Source: Oscillospiraceae bacterium (GTDB lineage: Bacteria; Bacillota; Clostridia; Oscillospirales; Acutalibacteraceae). From it: a stretch of DNA of 64,000 nt. Shown here piece after piece: positions 46,470 to 56,115 of the stretch (position 1 is its first letter; the number at the start of each line of letters is the position of its first letter). The notes beneath the pieces were generated by a model that did no database searches, was not told the origin of the DNA, and saw nothing but the letters and a program-made list of their open reading frames with translations. Position numbers and translations under genes: made by a program. The stretch covers positions 1 to 64,000 of the forward strand of contig JAQXVY010000012.1 of assembly GCA_029225165.1 (NCBI GenBank), written 5' to 3'.

Positions 46470-46811
46470 TCATGCCATCTCTGTGCTGAGTTTTTTACCG
46501 CCCAACAGATGAAAATGCAAATGGAACACAGTTTGTCCTGCCTCTTCCTTGCAGTTTGTAACTACCCTATAACCGTTTTCAAGTCCCAAATCCTTTGCAA
46601 CCTTTGGAATGACCTCAAAGATATGTGCTACAAGGGATGAATTGCTTTCGTCAATTTTGTCGGCACAGCAAATATGCTCCTTTGGGATAAACAAAATATG
46701 AACAGGCGCCATAGGGTTTAAGTCCTTAAAGCACAGTATTTTGTCGTCCTCATAAACCTTTGTTGAGGGGATTTCTCCCGATGCAATTTTGCAAAAAATA
46801 CAATCGTCCAT
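46470..46811 (-). CDS. HIT family (HINT-type) nucleotide-binding protein
   Basis: A 113-residue histidine-triad hydrolase or transferase, probably of HINT type, acting on nucleoside phosphoramidates. The N-terminal CIFCKIASGEIPS provides the pair of zinc-type cysteines, LNPMAPVHILFIPKEH the nucleotide-binding strand, and the catalytic triad is FHLHFHLLGG. It lies between plsY and the phosphoribosyltransferase gene. Confidence 0.95.
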   Translation of the reverse strand: MDDCIFCKIASGEIPSTKVYEDDKILCFKDLNPMAPVHILFIPKEHICCADKIDESNSSLVAHIFEVIPKVAKDLGLENGYRVVTNCKEEAGQTVFHLHFHLLGGKKLSTEMA

Positions 46812-46835
46812 AGTATTACTCCTTTTATGTAAAAT

Positions 46836-47591
46836 TTATTTTTTTGCGGTAATTTTCTTTTCCTCTCCACGAATTAGTCTGCCAATATTTCCGTGGTGCT
46901 TAATGATAATCACAAGTCCTGTAAGCAGTGCAATTCCCGAAACCACAAGTACATACCCAAAGGAATGAAGTTCAACTGAAAGGTAGGGCTTGTAAACACA
47001 GAAATATGTAATCACAAATGTTGCCGGACCGTAAATAAGGGAACCGAACAATGAACTTATGGAAATAATCCTTGTGAACAAAAAGACAATAAGGAAAGAC
47101 CCAAGGACAATTAAGAATACTCTCCAGTCCAAAACAAGAATCATACCAATGGCGGCAACAACGCCTTTGCCACCCTTAAATTTAAAGTAAATCGGGAACA
47201 TATGACCGATAACGCAGAAGAAACCTGCAATATATTTGCAGACCTCTGATGCATCTGACACAAGTGTTGTGTAGTTGGTGTTGAGCCAAATATCCATACT
47301 GCTGCCAAGTAGTGCAAGGGATGCAACTCGTGTACCGAAGTTAAAAATTAATACAGATACATAAACAGCCACAACAGCCTTTAAAAAGTCGCAAACAATG
47401 GTGATTATGGCAGGCACCTTACCCACACATCTTAAAACATTTGTAAAGCCAGCATTTTTACTGCCCATCTCTTTGATGTTTCCGCCCTTTGTCACAATCT
47501 TTGTAACGATAATTGCGGTGTTAATTGAGCCGAACAGATAGGCAAGAACAGCAGAAATAATGCAGGGAATACCCACTACCAAATATATCAT
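46836..47591 (-). CDS. plsY: Glycerol-3-phosphate acyltransferase PlsY
   Basis: Transfers the acyl group of acyl-phosphate to glycerol-3-phosphate, the first step of phospholipid synthesis. The 251-residue membrane protein has the PlsY motifs YLFGSINTAIIV, GSKNAGFTNVLR (GSxNxGxTNxxR) and FKGGKGVVAAIG, with about six helices. A roughly 35-residue insertion between helices makes it longer than the usual 200 residues. Its start overlaps the end of der by four bases. Confidence 0.95.
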   Translation of the reverse strand: MIYLVVGIPCIISAVLAYLFGSINTAIIVTKIVTKGGNIKEMGSKNAGFTNVLRCVGKVPAIITIVCDFLKAVVAVYVSVLIFNFGTRVASLALLGSSMDIWLNTNYTTLVSDASEVCKYIAGFFCVIGHMFPIYFKFKGGKGVVAAIGMILVLDWRVFLIVLGSFLIVFLFTRIISISSLFGSLIYGPATFVITYFCVYKPYLSVELHSFGYVLVVSGIALLTGLVIIIKHHGNIGRLIRGEEKKITAKK

Positions 47592-48913
47592 TTCTTTTCC
47601 CCTCTTTCTCTAACTATAATACGGATTGGCGTACCCTCAAGCCCAAAGGTTTCTCTTATTCTGTTCTCCAAATATCTTTGATAGGAGAAGTGGAAAAGCT
47701 CCTTGTTGTTGCAGAAGAACACGAATGTCGGAGGCTTTACAGAGGCTTGGGTACAGTAGTAAATCTTCAGCCTTTTGCCCTTGTCTGTTGGAGGCTGTAC
47801 CCTTGTTGTGGCTGTGTTTAACAAATCGTTAAGCATACCTGTGCGAATACGCATTGCATTGTTAGCCGCAACTGATGTTATAAGCTGAAACAGGTTGTCT
47901 ACCCTTTGACCTGTTTTTGCAGAGATAAAAATATAAGGTGTGTAGCTCATAAAAGCAAACTCTGTATCAAGGGTCTTTTTAAAGTTGTTCATTGTGTGGG
48001 TGTCCTTGTCAATGGCATCCCACTTATTAACCGCAATAATGCAACCCTTGCCCGCCTCAATAGCCATACCGGCAACCTTGCTGTCCTGCTCGGTGTAGCC
48101 AACCTCAGCGTCAATCATAATTACGCACACATCACATCTGTCAATGGCCATTTGAGCTCTTATGATGCTGTACCTTTCAATATCGTCATATACACGAGCC
48201 TTTTTCCTCATTCCGGCGGTGTCAATAAAGTTAAATCTTCCGTAACTGTTTTCCACAACAGTGTCAATGGAGTCCCTTGTTGTGCCGGCAATGTCGGAAA
48301 CAATACATCTGTTTTCACCGGTGATATAGTTGATAAGTGAGGACTTGCCCACATTTGGCTTTCCGATAACCGCAACGGAAATTATATCCTCGTTTTCATC
48401 CTCGTAACTTTGGGGAGGTAAATACTTGCAAACCTCCTCCAGCAAGTCCCCTGTGCCTGTTCCGTGGATTGATGAAACCTGTACAGGTTCACCAAGACCA
48501 AGGTTGTAAAACTCGTAAAATTCAGCAGGAGGCTCGCCTATTTTGTCGCACTTATTGACGCACAGAACAACAGGCTTTCCGCTTTTTTGGAGCATTTGAG
48601 CAACCTCCTCGTCAGTTGCAACAACCCCGTCACGGACATTTGTAACAAGAATAGTTACATCTGCTGTGTCTATGGCAAGTTCTGCCTGTCTTCTCATCTG
48701 CTTTAGGATAATATCGTCGGAGTAAGGCTCAATACCGCCTGTGTCGATTATCCTGATTTTACGGTTGTTCCATTCACATTCACCGTAAATTCTATCCCTT
48801 GTAACGCCCGGTGTGTCATCAACAATGGACAAGCGTTCACCTATTAATTTGTTAAATAATGTTGATTTGCCCACATTAGGCCTGCCTACAATGGCTACTA
48901 TCGGTGTTGACAT
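47588..48913 (-). CDS. der: GTPase Der (EngA), double-domain ribosome assembly GTPase
   Basis: Assembles the 50S subunit. The 441-residue protein has two GTPase domains: the first with GRPNVGKSTLFN, DTPGVTRD and NKCD, the second with GKPNVGKSSLIN, DTAGMRKK and NKWD, and a C-terminal KH-like domain. CGGGAGG precedes the ATG. It is followed by plsY with a 4-base overlap, the usual der-plsY pair. Confidence 0.98.
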   Translation of the reverse strand: MSTPIVAIVGRPNVGKSTLFNKLIGERLSIVDDTPGVTRDRIYGECEWNNRKIRIIDTGGIEPYSDDIILKQMRRQAELAIDTADVTILVTNVRDGVVATDEEVAQMLQKSGKPVVLCVNKCDKIGEPPAEFYEFYNLGLGEPVQVSSIHGTGTGDLLEEVCKYLPPQSYEDENEDIISVAVIGKPNVGKSSLINYITGENRCIVSDIAGTTRDSIDTVVENSYGRFNFIDTAGMRKKARVYDDIERYSIIRAQMAIDRCDVCVIMIDAEVGYTEQDSKVAGMAIEAGKGCIIAVNKWDAIDKDTHTMNNFKKTLDTEFAFMSYTPYIFISAKTGQRVDNLFQLITSVAANNAMRIRTGMLNDLLNTATTRVQPPTDKGKRLKIYYCTQASVKPPTFVFFCNNKELFHFSYQRYLENRIRETFGLEGTPIRIIVRERGEKK

Positions 48914-48971
48914 TTTTCCTCCCGTTTCATTACAATTTTTTCTAACCTTTTACCACTCATTTTACTATTCA

Positions 48972-49010
48972 CTAAAAACTAAAAACTAAATACTCAAAAC
49001 TCAAAACTCT
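48972..49010. repeat. Short A-rich tandem repeat upstream of der
   Basis: Seven-base units of the kind AAAACTA and AAAACTC repeat about five times. The surrounding 210-base gap between der and rpmF holds no gene. Confidence 0.55.
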
Positions 49011-49086
49011 AACTTCATTATACTTTATTTTGTCACAAAATGAAAGTATTAATATATATTATTTAAAAATTATCGGCATAAAAAAA

Positions 49087-49106
49087 GACGGAAATTAATC
49101 CGTCTG
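49087..49106. terminator. Terminator of rpmF
   Basis: AGACGGA / TCCGTCT forms a 7-bp stem flanked by seven A and six T, effective on either strand. It lies 18 bases past the rpmF stop. Confidence 0.8.
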
Positions 49107-49123
49107 TTTTTTATTTATTCGGA

Positions 49124-49309
49124 TTATTCAGCCTCAACTGCAATAACCTGTCTGCCGTTGTACTGACCGCAGTTCTTGCAAACCTTATGTGGAGCCTTGT
49201 ACTCGCCACATGTTGGGCAAACTGCAAGAGCAGGAGCGTCTAACTTCCAAACATTGGATCTTCTCTTCATTTTTCTTGCGTGTGAATGTTTTCTCTTTGG
49301 TACTGCCAT
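49124..49309 (-). CDS. rpmF: Ribosomal protein L32 (zinc-ribbon type)
   Basis: This 61-residue protein of the large subunit has MAVPKRKHSHARKMKRRS at the start and the zinc ribbon CPTCG followed by CKNCG. It follows the YceD-like gene, the order conserved in bacteria (yceD-rpmF), 24 bases downstream. GGAGG precedes the ATG. Confidence 0.98.
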   Translation of the reverse strand: MAVPKRKHSHARKMKRRSNVWKLDAPALAVCPTCGEYKAPHKVCKNCGQYNGRQVIAVEAE

Positions 49310-49333
49310 TATAATCTCCTCCTGTAATATATG

Positions 49334-49828
49334 CTATTTTAATAATTCCTTTAATGCCTCAAGACGAGGGTCAATTTCTTTATCTGAGCAGTTGCAGTCG
49401 CCTGTGTTAAGATCCTTGCCACACTTTGGGCAAATCCCCCTGCAATCCTCATTGCACAAGTACTTCACCGGCAAATCAAGGATAATATCCGACCGAATCA
49501 GCTCGTCAACATCAAGTGTAAAGTCCGGAGTTTCGATGTAATCATCATTATCATCACCCTCAAGTGAAACCACAAGGCGATGACTGAACTGGTAATTTAA
49601 AACCCTACTGACTTCCTTATAACATCTGTCACAAGGACGGTTGTAGGTGAAGGTTACATCAAAATAAATGTCAACAAGACCGGCTTTGTTTACAGCCTCA
49701 CCCTTTACCATAACGGGAGAAACGAATGGAAAAACTCCGCCAATATCAATGTCAGACATAGAAAGTGAGCATTCAAAATCCTTTTTGCTGTTTTCTTCAA
49801 GGAAAACACTCTTTAAGTTAAGAATCAT
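49334..49828 (-). CDS. YceD family protein (DUF177)
   Basis: The 164-residue protein matches the YceD/DUF177 family, linked to 23S rRNA accumulation and encoded next to rpmF. Residues include CDRCYKEV in the middle and the C-terminal CNEDCRGICPKCGKDLNTGD, a cysteine-rich, zinc-binding-like motif typical of the Firmicutes form. The frame runs to 49852, but GGAAGGTG supports the ATG at 49828 (MILNLKSV). Confidence 0.9.
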   Translation of the reverse strand: MILNLKSVFLEENSKKDFECSLSMSDIDIGGVFPFVSPVMVKGEAVNKAGLVDIYFDVTFTYNRPCDRCYKEVSRVLNYQFSHRLVVSLEGDDNDDYIETPDFTLDVDELIRSDIILDLPVKYLCNEDCRGICPKCGKDLNTGDCNCSDKEIDPRLEALKELLK

Positions 49829-49978
49829 AAATACACCTTCCCCAGTAAACACCGACTAACATTATACATAAAGAGTACAGATTTGTCAATACAAAATAAC
49901 AGTTTTTTCGGAAAAATAGGGTATAAAATCAACTTAGTCCTTTGAGTCCATTACAACATATTTTGATATTAGTTTCTA

Positions 49979-50008
49979 TTGACATTATGAACATATTTAT
50001 GATAAAAT
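49979..50008 (+). promoter_or_regulatory. Promoter of the secreted-protein trio
   Basis: TTGACA (49979-49984), an 18-base spacer and TAAAAT (50003-50008) lie 50 bases before the first gene of the plus-strand block. Confidence 0.65.
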
Positions 50009-50057
50009 TACTAATATATTTGTAACATATCAGTAAATCATAAGGAGAATTAACAAA

Positions 50058-50774
50058 ATGACAACTACAAAGAGATTAACCGGTTTAGCAATTATTATTT
50101 CCGTATTGATGAATATGTTTGTATTTATTTATGCGGGAGGTCTTTCGGCATCAGCAAAAAGCAAGACAAAGAAAGCAAAATACAGTATTGTAAAAATTGA
50201 TAAATCCAAAAAATTTGATTCAGGCGTCACCGCAGAGGTGTACTATAACAAGGTACAGCTAAAAGGAAAATCAAAAGCAATAAAAAAGATAAACAAAGCA
50301 ATAGAAAAGGATTACAAATCTTTTTCAAAAAAAATAAACGATATTTACAATTACGCCGAATGTACTAATATGGAAGCTACTTACTATTTGACTGCCAAGT
50401 CCAAGGTTACATACAACAAAAATAACATTATTAGTATAAGAATAACAACCTATTGGTTTGCCGGAGGTGTAAGTAATACAGATCGCTATGGACTGACCTT
50501 TAACACCAAAACCGGTAAAAAATTAGGTATAAAAAGTGTTTGCAATTACAGCACAAAAAATTTGAGAAAAACTGTCCAAAATAAACTTAAGAAAAAATAC
50601 GGAAACGAGCTTTGGGAAGACCATATATCAAATTACAAAGAAGAAACAAAAAATGTAAGTAAATACAAATTCTATCTTAATCCCGGCAAAAAATGTGTTG
50701 TTTGTTTTATACCTTATTCAGTAGGTTACGGTGGATGGTACAGATGTGTTACAATCACAAGTAAATATAAATAA
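50058..50774 (+). CDS. Secreted DUF3298/DUF4163-like protein
   Basis: The 238-residue product has a signal peptide or signal anchor (about 12-36) and a lysine-rich extracellular domain. TTYWFAGGVSNTDRYGLTFN and the following KTGKKLGI match the DUF3298 (RsiV/PdaC C-terminal) pattern, a fold that in RsiV binds lysozyme. No sigma factor gene is next to it, and no deacetylase domain is present. AAGGAG precedes the ATG. It is the first of three AT-rich secreted-protein genes. Confidence 0.7.
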   Translation: MTTTKRLTGLAIIISVLMNMFVFIYAGGLSASAKSKTKKAKYSIVKIDKSKKFDSGVTAEVYYNKVQLKGKSKAIKKINKAIEKDYKSFSKKINDIYNYAECTNMEATYYLTAKSKVTYNKNNIISIRITTYWFAGGVSNTDRYGLTFNTKTGKKLGIKSVCNYSTKNLRKTVQNKLKKKYGNELWEDHISNYKEETKNVSKYKFYLNPGKKCVVCFIPYSVGYGGWYRCVTITSKYK

Positions 50775-50836
50775 CAAATATTATAAATTAGGACATGCTT
50801 AATAAGTAAACTCTAAATCATTTAGGAGGAATTATT

Positions 50837-52021
50837 TTGAGAAAGATTAATAAGTGTTTGATTTTATGTTTAGTTGTACTAACGATTATTATGTCATCAG
50901 TACCTGTTGAGGCTGCAATTTCTAAAATGAGCGACCCCACAAAAAATTATTCCAGCAGTATACTCTATGCCGGCGGAAAATATATCTTGGCAAACGAAAG
51001 TGGTATTTTCGTTACCACATCCCCTACCTCAAAATGGAAGAAAATCACCTCAAAGTATCGAGGAGATGGAACACTATTTATATCTGATGGTAAAACAATC
51101 TATTTTGCAACTACCTCACCGGGTGATCCAAGTCAATATAGGTACTCAATATACTCCATCAAAACAAGTGGAAAAGGTCTGAAAAAAATAAAAAATGGCA
51201 AGGGACCGGTGCAATTAATTGCTTGTTATGACGGAAATCTCTACTATGGTACAGCACCTGTTGGTAGTTTGTATTGCACAAAAATGATGAAAATCAATTT
51301 GAAATCAAAAAAAGTAAAATGTGTAAGTGGAAATCATCCGGCAGGAGTGTATAGTTATCTGAATGGTCGCATATATTTCTCTGAATTATTGGTAACAGTT
51401 AGTGAGGAAACAAGAAGAACTGTATACTGTTTGAATCTTAAAACCGGAAAAATCAAAAAGGTACTTAATCTCTGTTCGGCACATAATATGTCAAAATCAA
51501 CAAACTCAATTGCTATACATTCATATAAGATTGATTTAAAAGGTTGCACAACAAACCATTATATATATTTTATAAATAGCAAGCATAAGATTACCAAATC
51601 AAAAAAATTGCCTAATAATGCTTATCTGGAGTTTATTAGCAAAGATAACAAGTATGCTTACTATAGTATAATTAACTCCAGCAGGACAGGTTCAACTTAC
51701 TATAGGTTCAATTTGAAAACAGGAAAGAAAGAAGAAATAAAAGGAACAGGCGGAAGATTAGCCTTTGATATTATTGGGGACTGCAAAAGTTCCGGTATTT
51801 ATTTTATTGCCAATGATTCAATAGAGAGTTACACGAACAAAATTAGAGTGTATAAACTGTCGGGAACAAAACTGATTTCACAAAAAATTGGCAACAATAC
51901 ATATAAAATCCTTAGAACAGTTAGCATTAACGGTAGGTGGACTCATGGAAATTACTGGACTAGAGGTAATACTCTTATCACTACTGAAAAAGGTATTATA
52001 AAAACATATAAATTATCCTAA
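50837..52021 (+). CDS. Secreted protein of unknown function, beta-propeller-like
   Basis: The 394-residue protein begins with a signal peptide (about 1-27, cleavage near VEA). The rest is built of recurrent short beta strands with patterns such as ILYAGGKYILANESG, LFISDGKTIYFATTS and NLYYGTAPVG, which resemble propeller or DUF5050-type repeats. I cannot name a family. The start is a TTG with a good AGGAGGA. It lies 62 bases after the DUF3298-like gene. Confidence 0.65.
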   Translation: MRKINKCLILCLVVLTIIMSSVPVEAAISKMSDPTKNYSSSILYAGGKYILANESGIFVTTSPTSKWKKITSKYRGDGTLFISDGKTIYFATTSPGDPSQYRYSIYSIKTSGKGLKKIKNGKGPVQLIACYDGNLYYGTAPVGSLYCTKMMKINLKSKKVKCVSGNHPAGVYSYLNGRIYFSELLVTVSEETRRTVYCLNLKTGKIKKVLNLCSAHNMSKSTNSIAIHSYKIDLKGCTTNHYIYFINSKHKITKSKKLPNNAYLEFISKDNKYAYYSIINSSRTGSTYYRFNLKTGKKEEIKGTGGRLAFDIIGDCKSSGIYFIANDSIESYTNKIRVYKLSGTKLISQKIGNNTYKILRTVSINGRWTHGNYWTRGNTLITTEKGIIKTYKLS

Positions 52022-52070
52022 ACTTTAATTTTTAAAAAATGTCTCTATATTCTAAGTTAGGAGTGTCAAA

Positions 52071-52697
52071 ATGATTAGTAATAAAAAAACTTTTATGTGC
52101 ATCATATTATCCTTTTTATGTATATTTTCTTGCTTTGGGCTGAACAATCATGATGTGTTAGCAAAAGAAAAAGTAACAAAGGTTACACATAAAATAATAA
52201 TGACAGATAATTATTCAAAAGGGTATATGATTGTTAAAGGATTATCTGCTAAAAAACATACTGTGTGGACTTTTAAAACGAAAAAGCACTTTTTTGCAGA
52301 CACCTCACCCCTAAAGTGTGTTGTTAAGAATAACCGAGTTTATGTATTTGATAACACAAAGCTTTATATCTTAAGCAAAAATACAGGCAAAAAGATGCAT
52401 ACAGTCAAAAAAGTACCAGGACACGGACATATGGTATCAATTACAAATTCATACACTTGTTATGTTATTGGATACAATGGAGAAAATAGAGATAGACTTT
52501 ATAAAATTTCTTCAAAAGGAAAAATTATTTGGAAATCAAAGGATATTTCTGACGAGAATTTCGGTTGGGCAACCAATGTAAAAATAAAAGATAAAAAAAT
52601 TATTGTTGAGTGCTGTTATTTAGGAAATCATTCTATGAAACCAGCAAAACTTTATTTCGATTCTAAAACAGGAAGTATTATTAAAAAAGAATATTAA
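52071..52697 (+). CDS. Secreted small protein of unknown function, PQQ-repeat-like
   Basis: The 208-residue product has a signal peptide (about 1-32). Strand motifs such as NRVYVFDNTKLYILSKNTGKK and DRLYKISSKGKIIWKSKD resemble PQQ-type beta-propeller repeats, too few here to close a propeller. GGAG precedes the ATG. It lies 49 bases after the 394-residue gene and ends at a strong terminator. Confidence 0.6.
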   Translation: MISNKKTFMCIILSFLCIFSCFGLNNHDVLAKEKVTKVTHKIIMTDNYSKGYMIVKGLSAKKHTVWTFKTKKHFFADTSPLKCVVKNNRVYVFDNTKLYILSKNTGKKMHTVKKVPGHGHMVSITNSYTCYVIGYNGENRDRLYKISSKGKIIWKSKDISDENFGWATNVKIKDKKIIVECCYLGNHSMKPAKLYFDSKTGSIIKKEY

Positions 52698-52737
52698 CAA
52701 AGTATAGTTTTAATCAATTTTTAATCTTAAATCAACA

Positions 52738-52778
52738 AACCAGCCACACCATTACAAAAATGATGTGGCTGGTTTTAT
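52738..52778 (+). terminator. Terminator of the secreted-protein trio
   Basis: AACCAGCCACA / TGTGGCTGGTT forms an 11-bp stem, extended by CAT/ATG, and is followed by TTATTTTG. Confidence 0.88.
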
Positions 52779-52812
52779 TTTGTATTCTTTTTGATTCTAA
52801 TAAATCAGATTA

Positions 52813-53229
52813 TCAAACCTTTTCGCAAACTGCGTTGATGCCTACGGGGAGGTCTTCCTCGGCGGCAGAGATAAGGAATGTAATCTTTGTTTCTGTGTCG
52901 TCGGCAAGGGTTGACACCTTCTTAACGAAAGACTCAAGTCCGTCAATGCCCTCTGGACAAATCTTGAATGTACCGTCAACAAGGATGTCGGTTACATCGT
53001 AGTTGCCTGCACAGATACCGCTTAAAAAGCCGAATAGCATTTCGTATCCGCTTACATTATAGTGGTCGGTGTCGATAAGTCTTGCCTTGTGAGTTACATC
53101 ATATGTAAGCTTTGAGCCTTTCTCAACAACAACTACATTACCGCTGGAGGCTGCAACAGCCTCGTTAGCGATTTGGATTAATTTTTTTGTTTTTCCGGAA
53201 CCTTTTTTACCTGTTAGTAAAGTTACCAT
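52813..53229 (-). CDS. Small P-loop NTPase-like protein of unknown function
   Basis: The 138-residue protein starts MVTLLTGKKGSGKTKKLI, a clear Walker A motif (GKKGSGKT, 7-14). The rest predicts an alternating alpha/beta fold with a possible Walker B-like ILVDGT at about 83-88; no helicase or kinase motif is visible. It may be a nucleotide-binding regulator. It is a lone minus-strand gene between the secreted trio and pgi. Confidence 0.7.
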   Translation of the reverse strand: MVTLLTGKKGSGKTKKLIQIANEAVAASSGNVVVVEKGSKLTYDVTHKARLIDTDHYNVSGYEMLFGFLSGICAGNYDVTDILVDGTFKICPEGIDGLESFVKKVSTLADDTETKITFLISAAEEDLPVGINAVCEKV

Positions 53230-53277
53230 TTTGTCGTCCTCCTTTAAGGATTTTATTTTTTGGTTTAATTAGTTCTT

Positions 53278-53438
53278 AGGAAACACTGATTAAAATCATT
53301 TGCACAGATTGTGCAGTCAGATTTTTTGTCGGTTAGTTCAAAAAACCGCAGGAATACTGACGTATTGCGAGGATTTTTTGGGCTATCCGGCGGAAAATAT
53401 GCAAACAAGATGTGTGAAGTGATTTATTCAGTGTTTCC
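53278..53438. repeat. Inverted-repeat element, family B
   Basis: A 161-bp element has terminal inverted repeats AGGAAACACTGA(T/A)TAAA at 53278-53294 and the complementary TTTATTCAGTGTTTCC ending at 53438. Its right end abuts the pgi stop codon. Related ends are at 6586-6602 and 22543-22559. No ORF is inside. Confidence 0.7.
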
Positions 53439-54776
53439 TTAGTTAAGTCTTGCTTCCAATTCAGCCTTGCGGTCTTCGTAACCCGGCTTACCAAGGAGAG
53501 CAAACATATTCTTTTTGTATGATTCTACGCCCGGTTGGTTAAATGGATTAACTCCAAGGAGATAACCGCTGATTGCACAAGCCTTTTCAAAGAAATAGAT
53601 AAGATAACCAAGCTCAGTTTCTGTCATAGCCTCAACATCAAGCACCATATTTGGAACTCCGCCGTCGTTGTGAGCAAGAACTGTACCCTGGAAAGCCTTT
53701 TTGTTAACGAAGTCCATTGTCTTGCCTGAAAGGAAGTTAAGACCGTCAACATTTTCAGGGTCTGTACCCAAAGTGATTTCCCTTTGAACCTTGCCAAACT
53801 GAACAACAGTTTCAAAGAGTGTGCGTCTTCCCTCTTGGATATACTGACCCATAGAGTGGAGGTCTGTGGAGAATACAACAGATGCAGGGAAAATACCCTT
53901 GTTGTCCTTGCCTTCGCTTTCGCCAAAGAGCTGTTTGAACCACTCGTTCATCATTGTGAATGCAGGCTCGTAAGCAACAAGAAGCTCTGTCTGGTAGCCC
54001 TTGCGATAGAGAATATTTCTGATTGCGGCATACTTGTAGCAATCATTTGTATAGAGATCGTCGTTGTCAAAGTCCTTTTGAGCATTGGCAGCACCGTTCA
54101 TAAGAGCGTCAAGGTCGCAGCCTGCTACTGCGATTGGCAAAAGACCAACTGCTGTGAGAACAGAAAATCTACCGCCTACATCATCGGGAACAACGAATGT
54201 TTCGTAGCCCTCTTTTGTTGCAAGCTCCTTAAGTGTACCCTTAGCCTTGTCGGTTGTGCAGAAGATTCTCTCCTTTGCACCCTCTTTGCCGTACTTTTTC
54301 TCAAGCATTTCACGAAGAACTCTGAAAGCTATAGCCGGCTCTGTTGTTGTGCCTGACTTGGAAATCATATTGATAGAAACATCCTTGCCCTCGCACATTT
54401 CAACAAGCTCGGAAAGAGCGTTACTGCTGATGGAATTACCTGTGAAGAAAATTTGGGGTGTATCCTTGCACAGCATATTGTAGTTAGGGGACTTCAAAAA
54501 TTCGATAGCCGCCCTTGCCCCCAAGTAGGAACCTCCGATTCCGATAACGATAAATACATCGGAATTTTTCTTAACCTTTTCTGCTGCCTTTTTAATACGG
54601 TCAAATTCTTCTTTGTCATAGTCTGTAGGTAATGTTAGCCATCCGATAAAGTCGTTGCCAAGACATTCACCTGTGTGAAGTGCATTGTGGGCAAGCTTTA
54701 CCTGTGGTGCCATTGCCTCGTACTCGTGTTCGCTGACAAAACCATTTAAATATTTGTCAATTAACTTAGTCGCCAT
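53439..54776 (-). CDS. pgi: Glucose-6-phosphate isomerase
   Basis: Interconverts glucose-6-phosphate and fructose-6-phosphate. The 445-residue, bacterial-type protein shows [28 protein letters not shown], the [14 protein letters not shown] signature and a C-terminal [12 protein letters not shown]. In this window it would link glucose from starch to the FruK/enolase steps. The stop codon touches the end of a family B repeat. Confidence 0.97.
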   Translation of the reverse strand: MATKLIDKYLNGFVSEHEYEAMAPQVKLAHNALHTGECLGNDFIGWLTLPTDYDKEEFDRIKKAAEKVKKNSDVFIVIGIGGSYLGARAAIEFLKSPNYNMLCKDTPQIFFTGNSISSNALSELVEMCEGKDVSINMISKSGTTTEPAIAFRVLREMLEKKYGKEGAKERIFCTTDKAKGTLKELATKEGYETFVVPDDVGGRFSVLTAVGLLPIAVAGCDLDALMNGAANAQKDFDNDDLYTNDCYKYAAIRNILYRKGYQTELLVAYEPAFTMMNEWFKQLFGESEGKDNKGIFPASVVFSTDLHSMGQYIQEGRRTLFETVVQFGKVQREITLGTDPENVDGLNFLSGKTMDFVNKKAFQGTVLAHNDGGVPNMVLDVEAMTETELGYLIYFFEKACAISGYLLGVNPFNQPGVESYKKNMFALLGKPGYEDRKAELEARLN

Positions 54777-54908
54777 TTCTTTGTTCCTCCTTATAATTCT
54801 ATAATAGAATTATACAACCTATAATTTTATGGATTGGCATTATTATACTATATTTTGTGTTTTTTTGCAACAGAAAACTAACACTTTGCCTAATAATTTA
54901 TTAATTAT

Positions 54909-56048
54909 TTATAAAGAAATAAGTTGGCTGAGTAAATACCTGAAAGAATTGCCGAAACTGCACTCCTCTACTGACTTTTTGCACCTAATATCCGCCTTTT
55001 GAACCACCTTATCATTTATACTGTATGTTATATTGCCTATTTTTTTGTCCTTTTCCACAGGTGCGTCAATTTTTTGGGGCAAATTCACATTCACCTTGAT
55101 TTCGCTATCACTGCCCTTTGATACAAGAACAGATTTTGGAGGGTTTGAGTAAACCTCTACCTCACCCTCCATTCCCTTGTTCACCTTTACCTTGGGAAGT
55201 TTTTTCTCTTTGGGAATTATAACTGAATAATTGTTGAAACCGTAGTCAAGGAGAGTGGATGCATCCCTAAATCGGGATGTTCCGCTTTCACTGCCAAGTA
55301 CAACAGCAATTAGTGAAAGTCCATTCCTTTTAGCAGTTGCGGAGATACAACTGCCTGCATCATCTGTTGTGCCTGTTTTCAGTCCTGTTATACCGTTGTA
55401 GGACTTTAGAAGTTTGTTTGTGTTTACAATCTGAGTTTTGCCGTCACGGAGAAAATCAAGCCAGATTGATGTGTAGTCAAAGACCTTTGTGTGCTTTATC
55501 AGCTCTGCCGACATTAGTGCCACATCATATGCAGAGGAAAGATGCCCATCCTCGTCAAGACCGTTGCAGTTTTTAAAGACGGTGTCCTTCATACCAAGTT
55601 CCTTGGCTCGGTTGTTCATTCGCTTTACGAAAGCCTCCTCGCTGCCCTCTGTGTATTCCGCAAGGGCAACAGCCGCATCATTGGCAGAGGCAACAAGGGT
55701 AGCTTTGAGCATATCGTCAAGTGACATCTGCTCACCCTCCTCCAGCCAAATATCGGAGCCACCCATCGAGGCGGCGTGAGCGCTGGCGGTTACGGTATCG
55801 GTAAGGCTGATTTTTCCCTTTTCGATGTCCTCCATAATCAGCAGGACTGTCATAACCTTTGTTATGGATGCAACAGAACGCTGTTCGTGACTATTTTTCT
55901 CGTAGAGAATATTAAAGTTATCACTATCCACAAGTATGGCACTTGGGGCTGTTAAATCGCTGTCGGTTACTGCACCTACACTCATTGGAAGTGATAACAG
56001 CAAAATAACCACAGCCAACAGTATTGATATATTTTTCTTTACATACAT
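54909..56048 (-). CDS. D-alanyl-D-alanine carboxypeptidase (DacF-like)
   Basis: The 379-residue S11-family protein trims peptidoglycan pentapeptides. It has a signal peptide (about 1-26), SITK (Ser61, Lys64), SAN (121-123, in place of the commoner SGN) and KTGTT (224-228), followed by a beta-rich C-terminal domain and a hydrophobic, amphipathic end SFRYLLSQLISL that may attach it to the membrane. It resembles DacF, a sporulation-related member, more than the 456-residue paralogue at 16484-17854 does. Confidence 0.93.
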   Translation of the reverse strand: MYVKKNISILLAVVILLLSLPMSVGAVTDSDLTAPSAILVDSDNFNILYEKNSHEQRSVASITKVMTVLLIMEDIEKGKISLTDTVTASAHAASMGGSDIWLEEGEQMSLDDMLKATLVASANDAAVALAEYTEGSEEAFVKRMNNRAKELGMKDTVFKNCNGLDEDGHLSSAYDVALMSAELIKHTKVFDYTSIWLDFLRDGKTQIVNTNKLLKSYNGITGLKTGTTDDAGSCISATAKRNGLSLIAVVLGSESGTSRFRDASTLLDYGFNNYSVIIPKEKKLPKVKVNKGMEGEVEVYSNPPKSVLVSKGSDSEIKVNVNLPQKIDAPVEKDKKIGNITYSINDKVVQKADIRCKKSVEECSFGNSFRYLLSQLISL

Positions 56049-56115
56049 TTTAACACCTCTTTCACAGTAGAATATATGTGTAAAAAAGATGAATATGATA
56101 CTGTTTTACTGTGGT

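Noticed and set aside
53784-54356. 190-codon plus-strand ORF inside pgi
   Set aside because: Antisense shadow of the conserved pgi coding sequence; Cys- and Leu-rich with no domain pattern.
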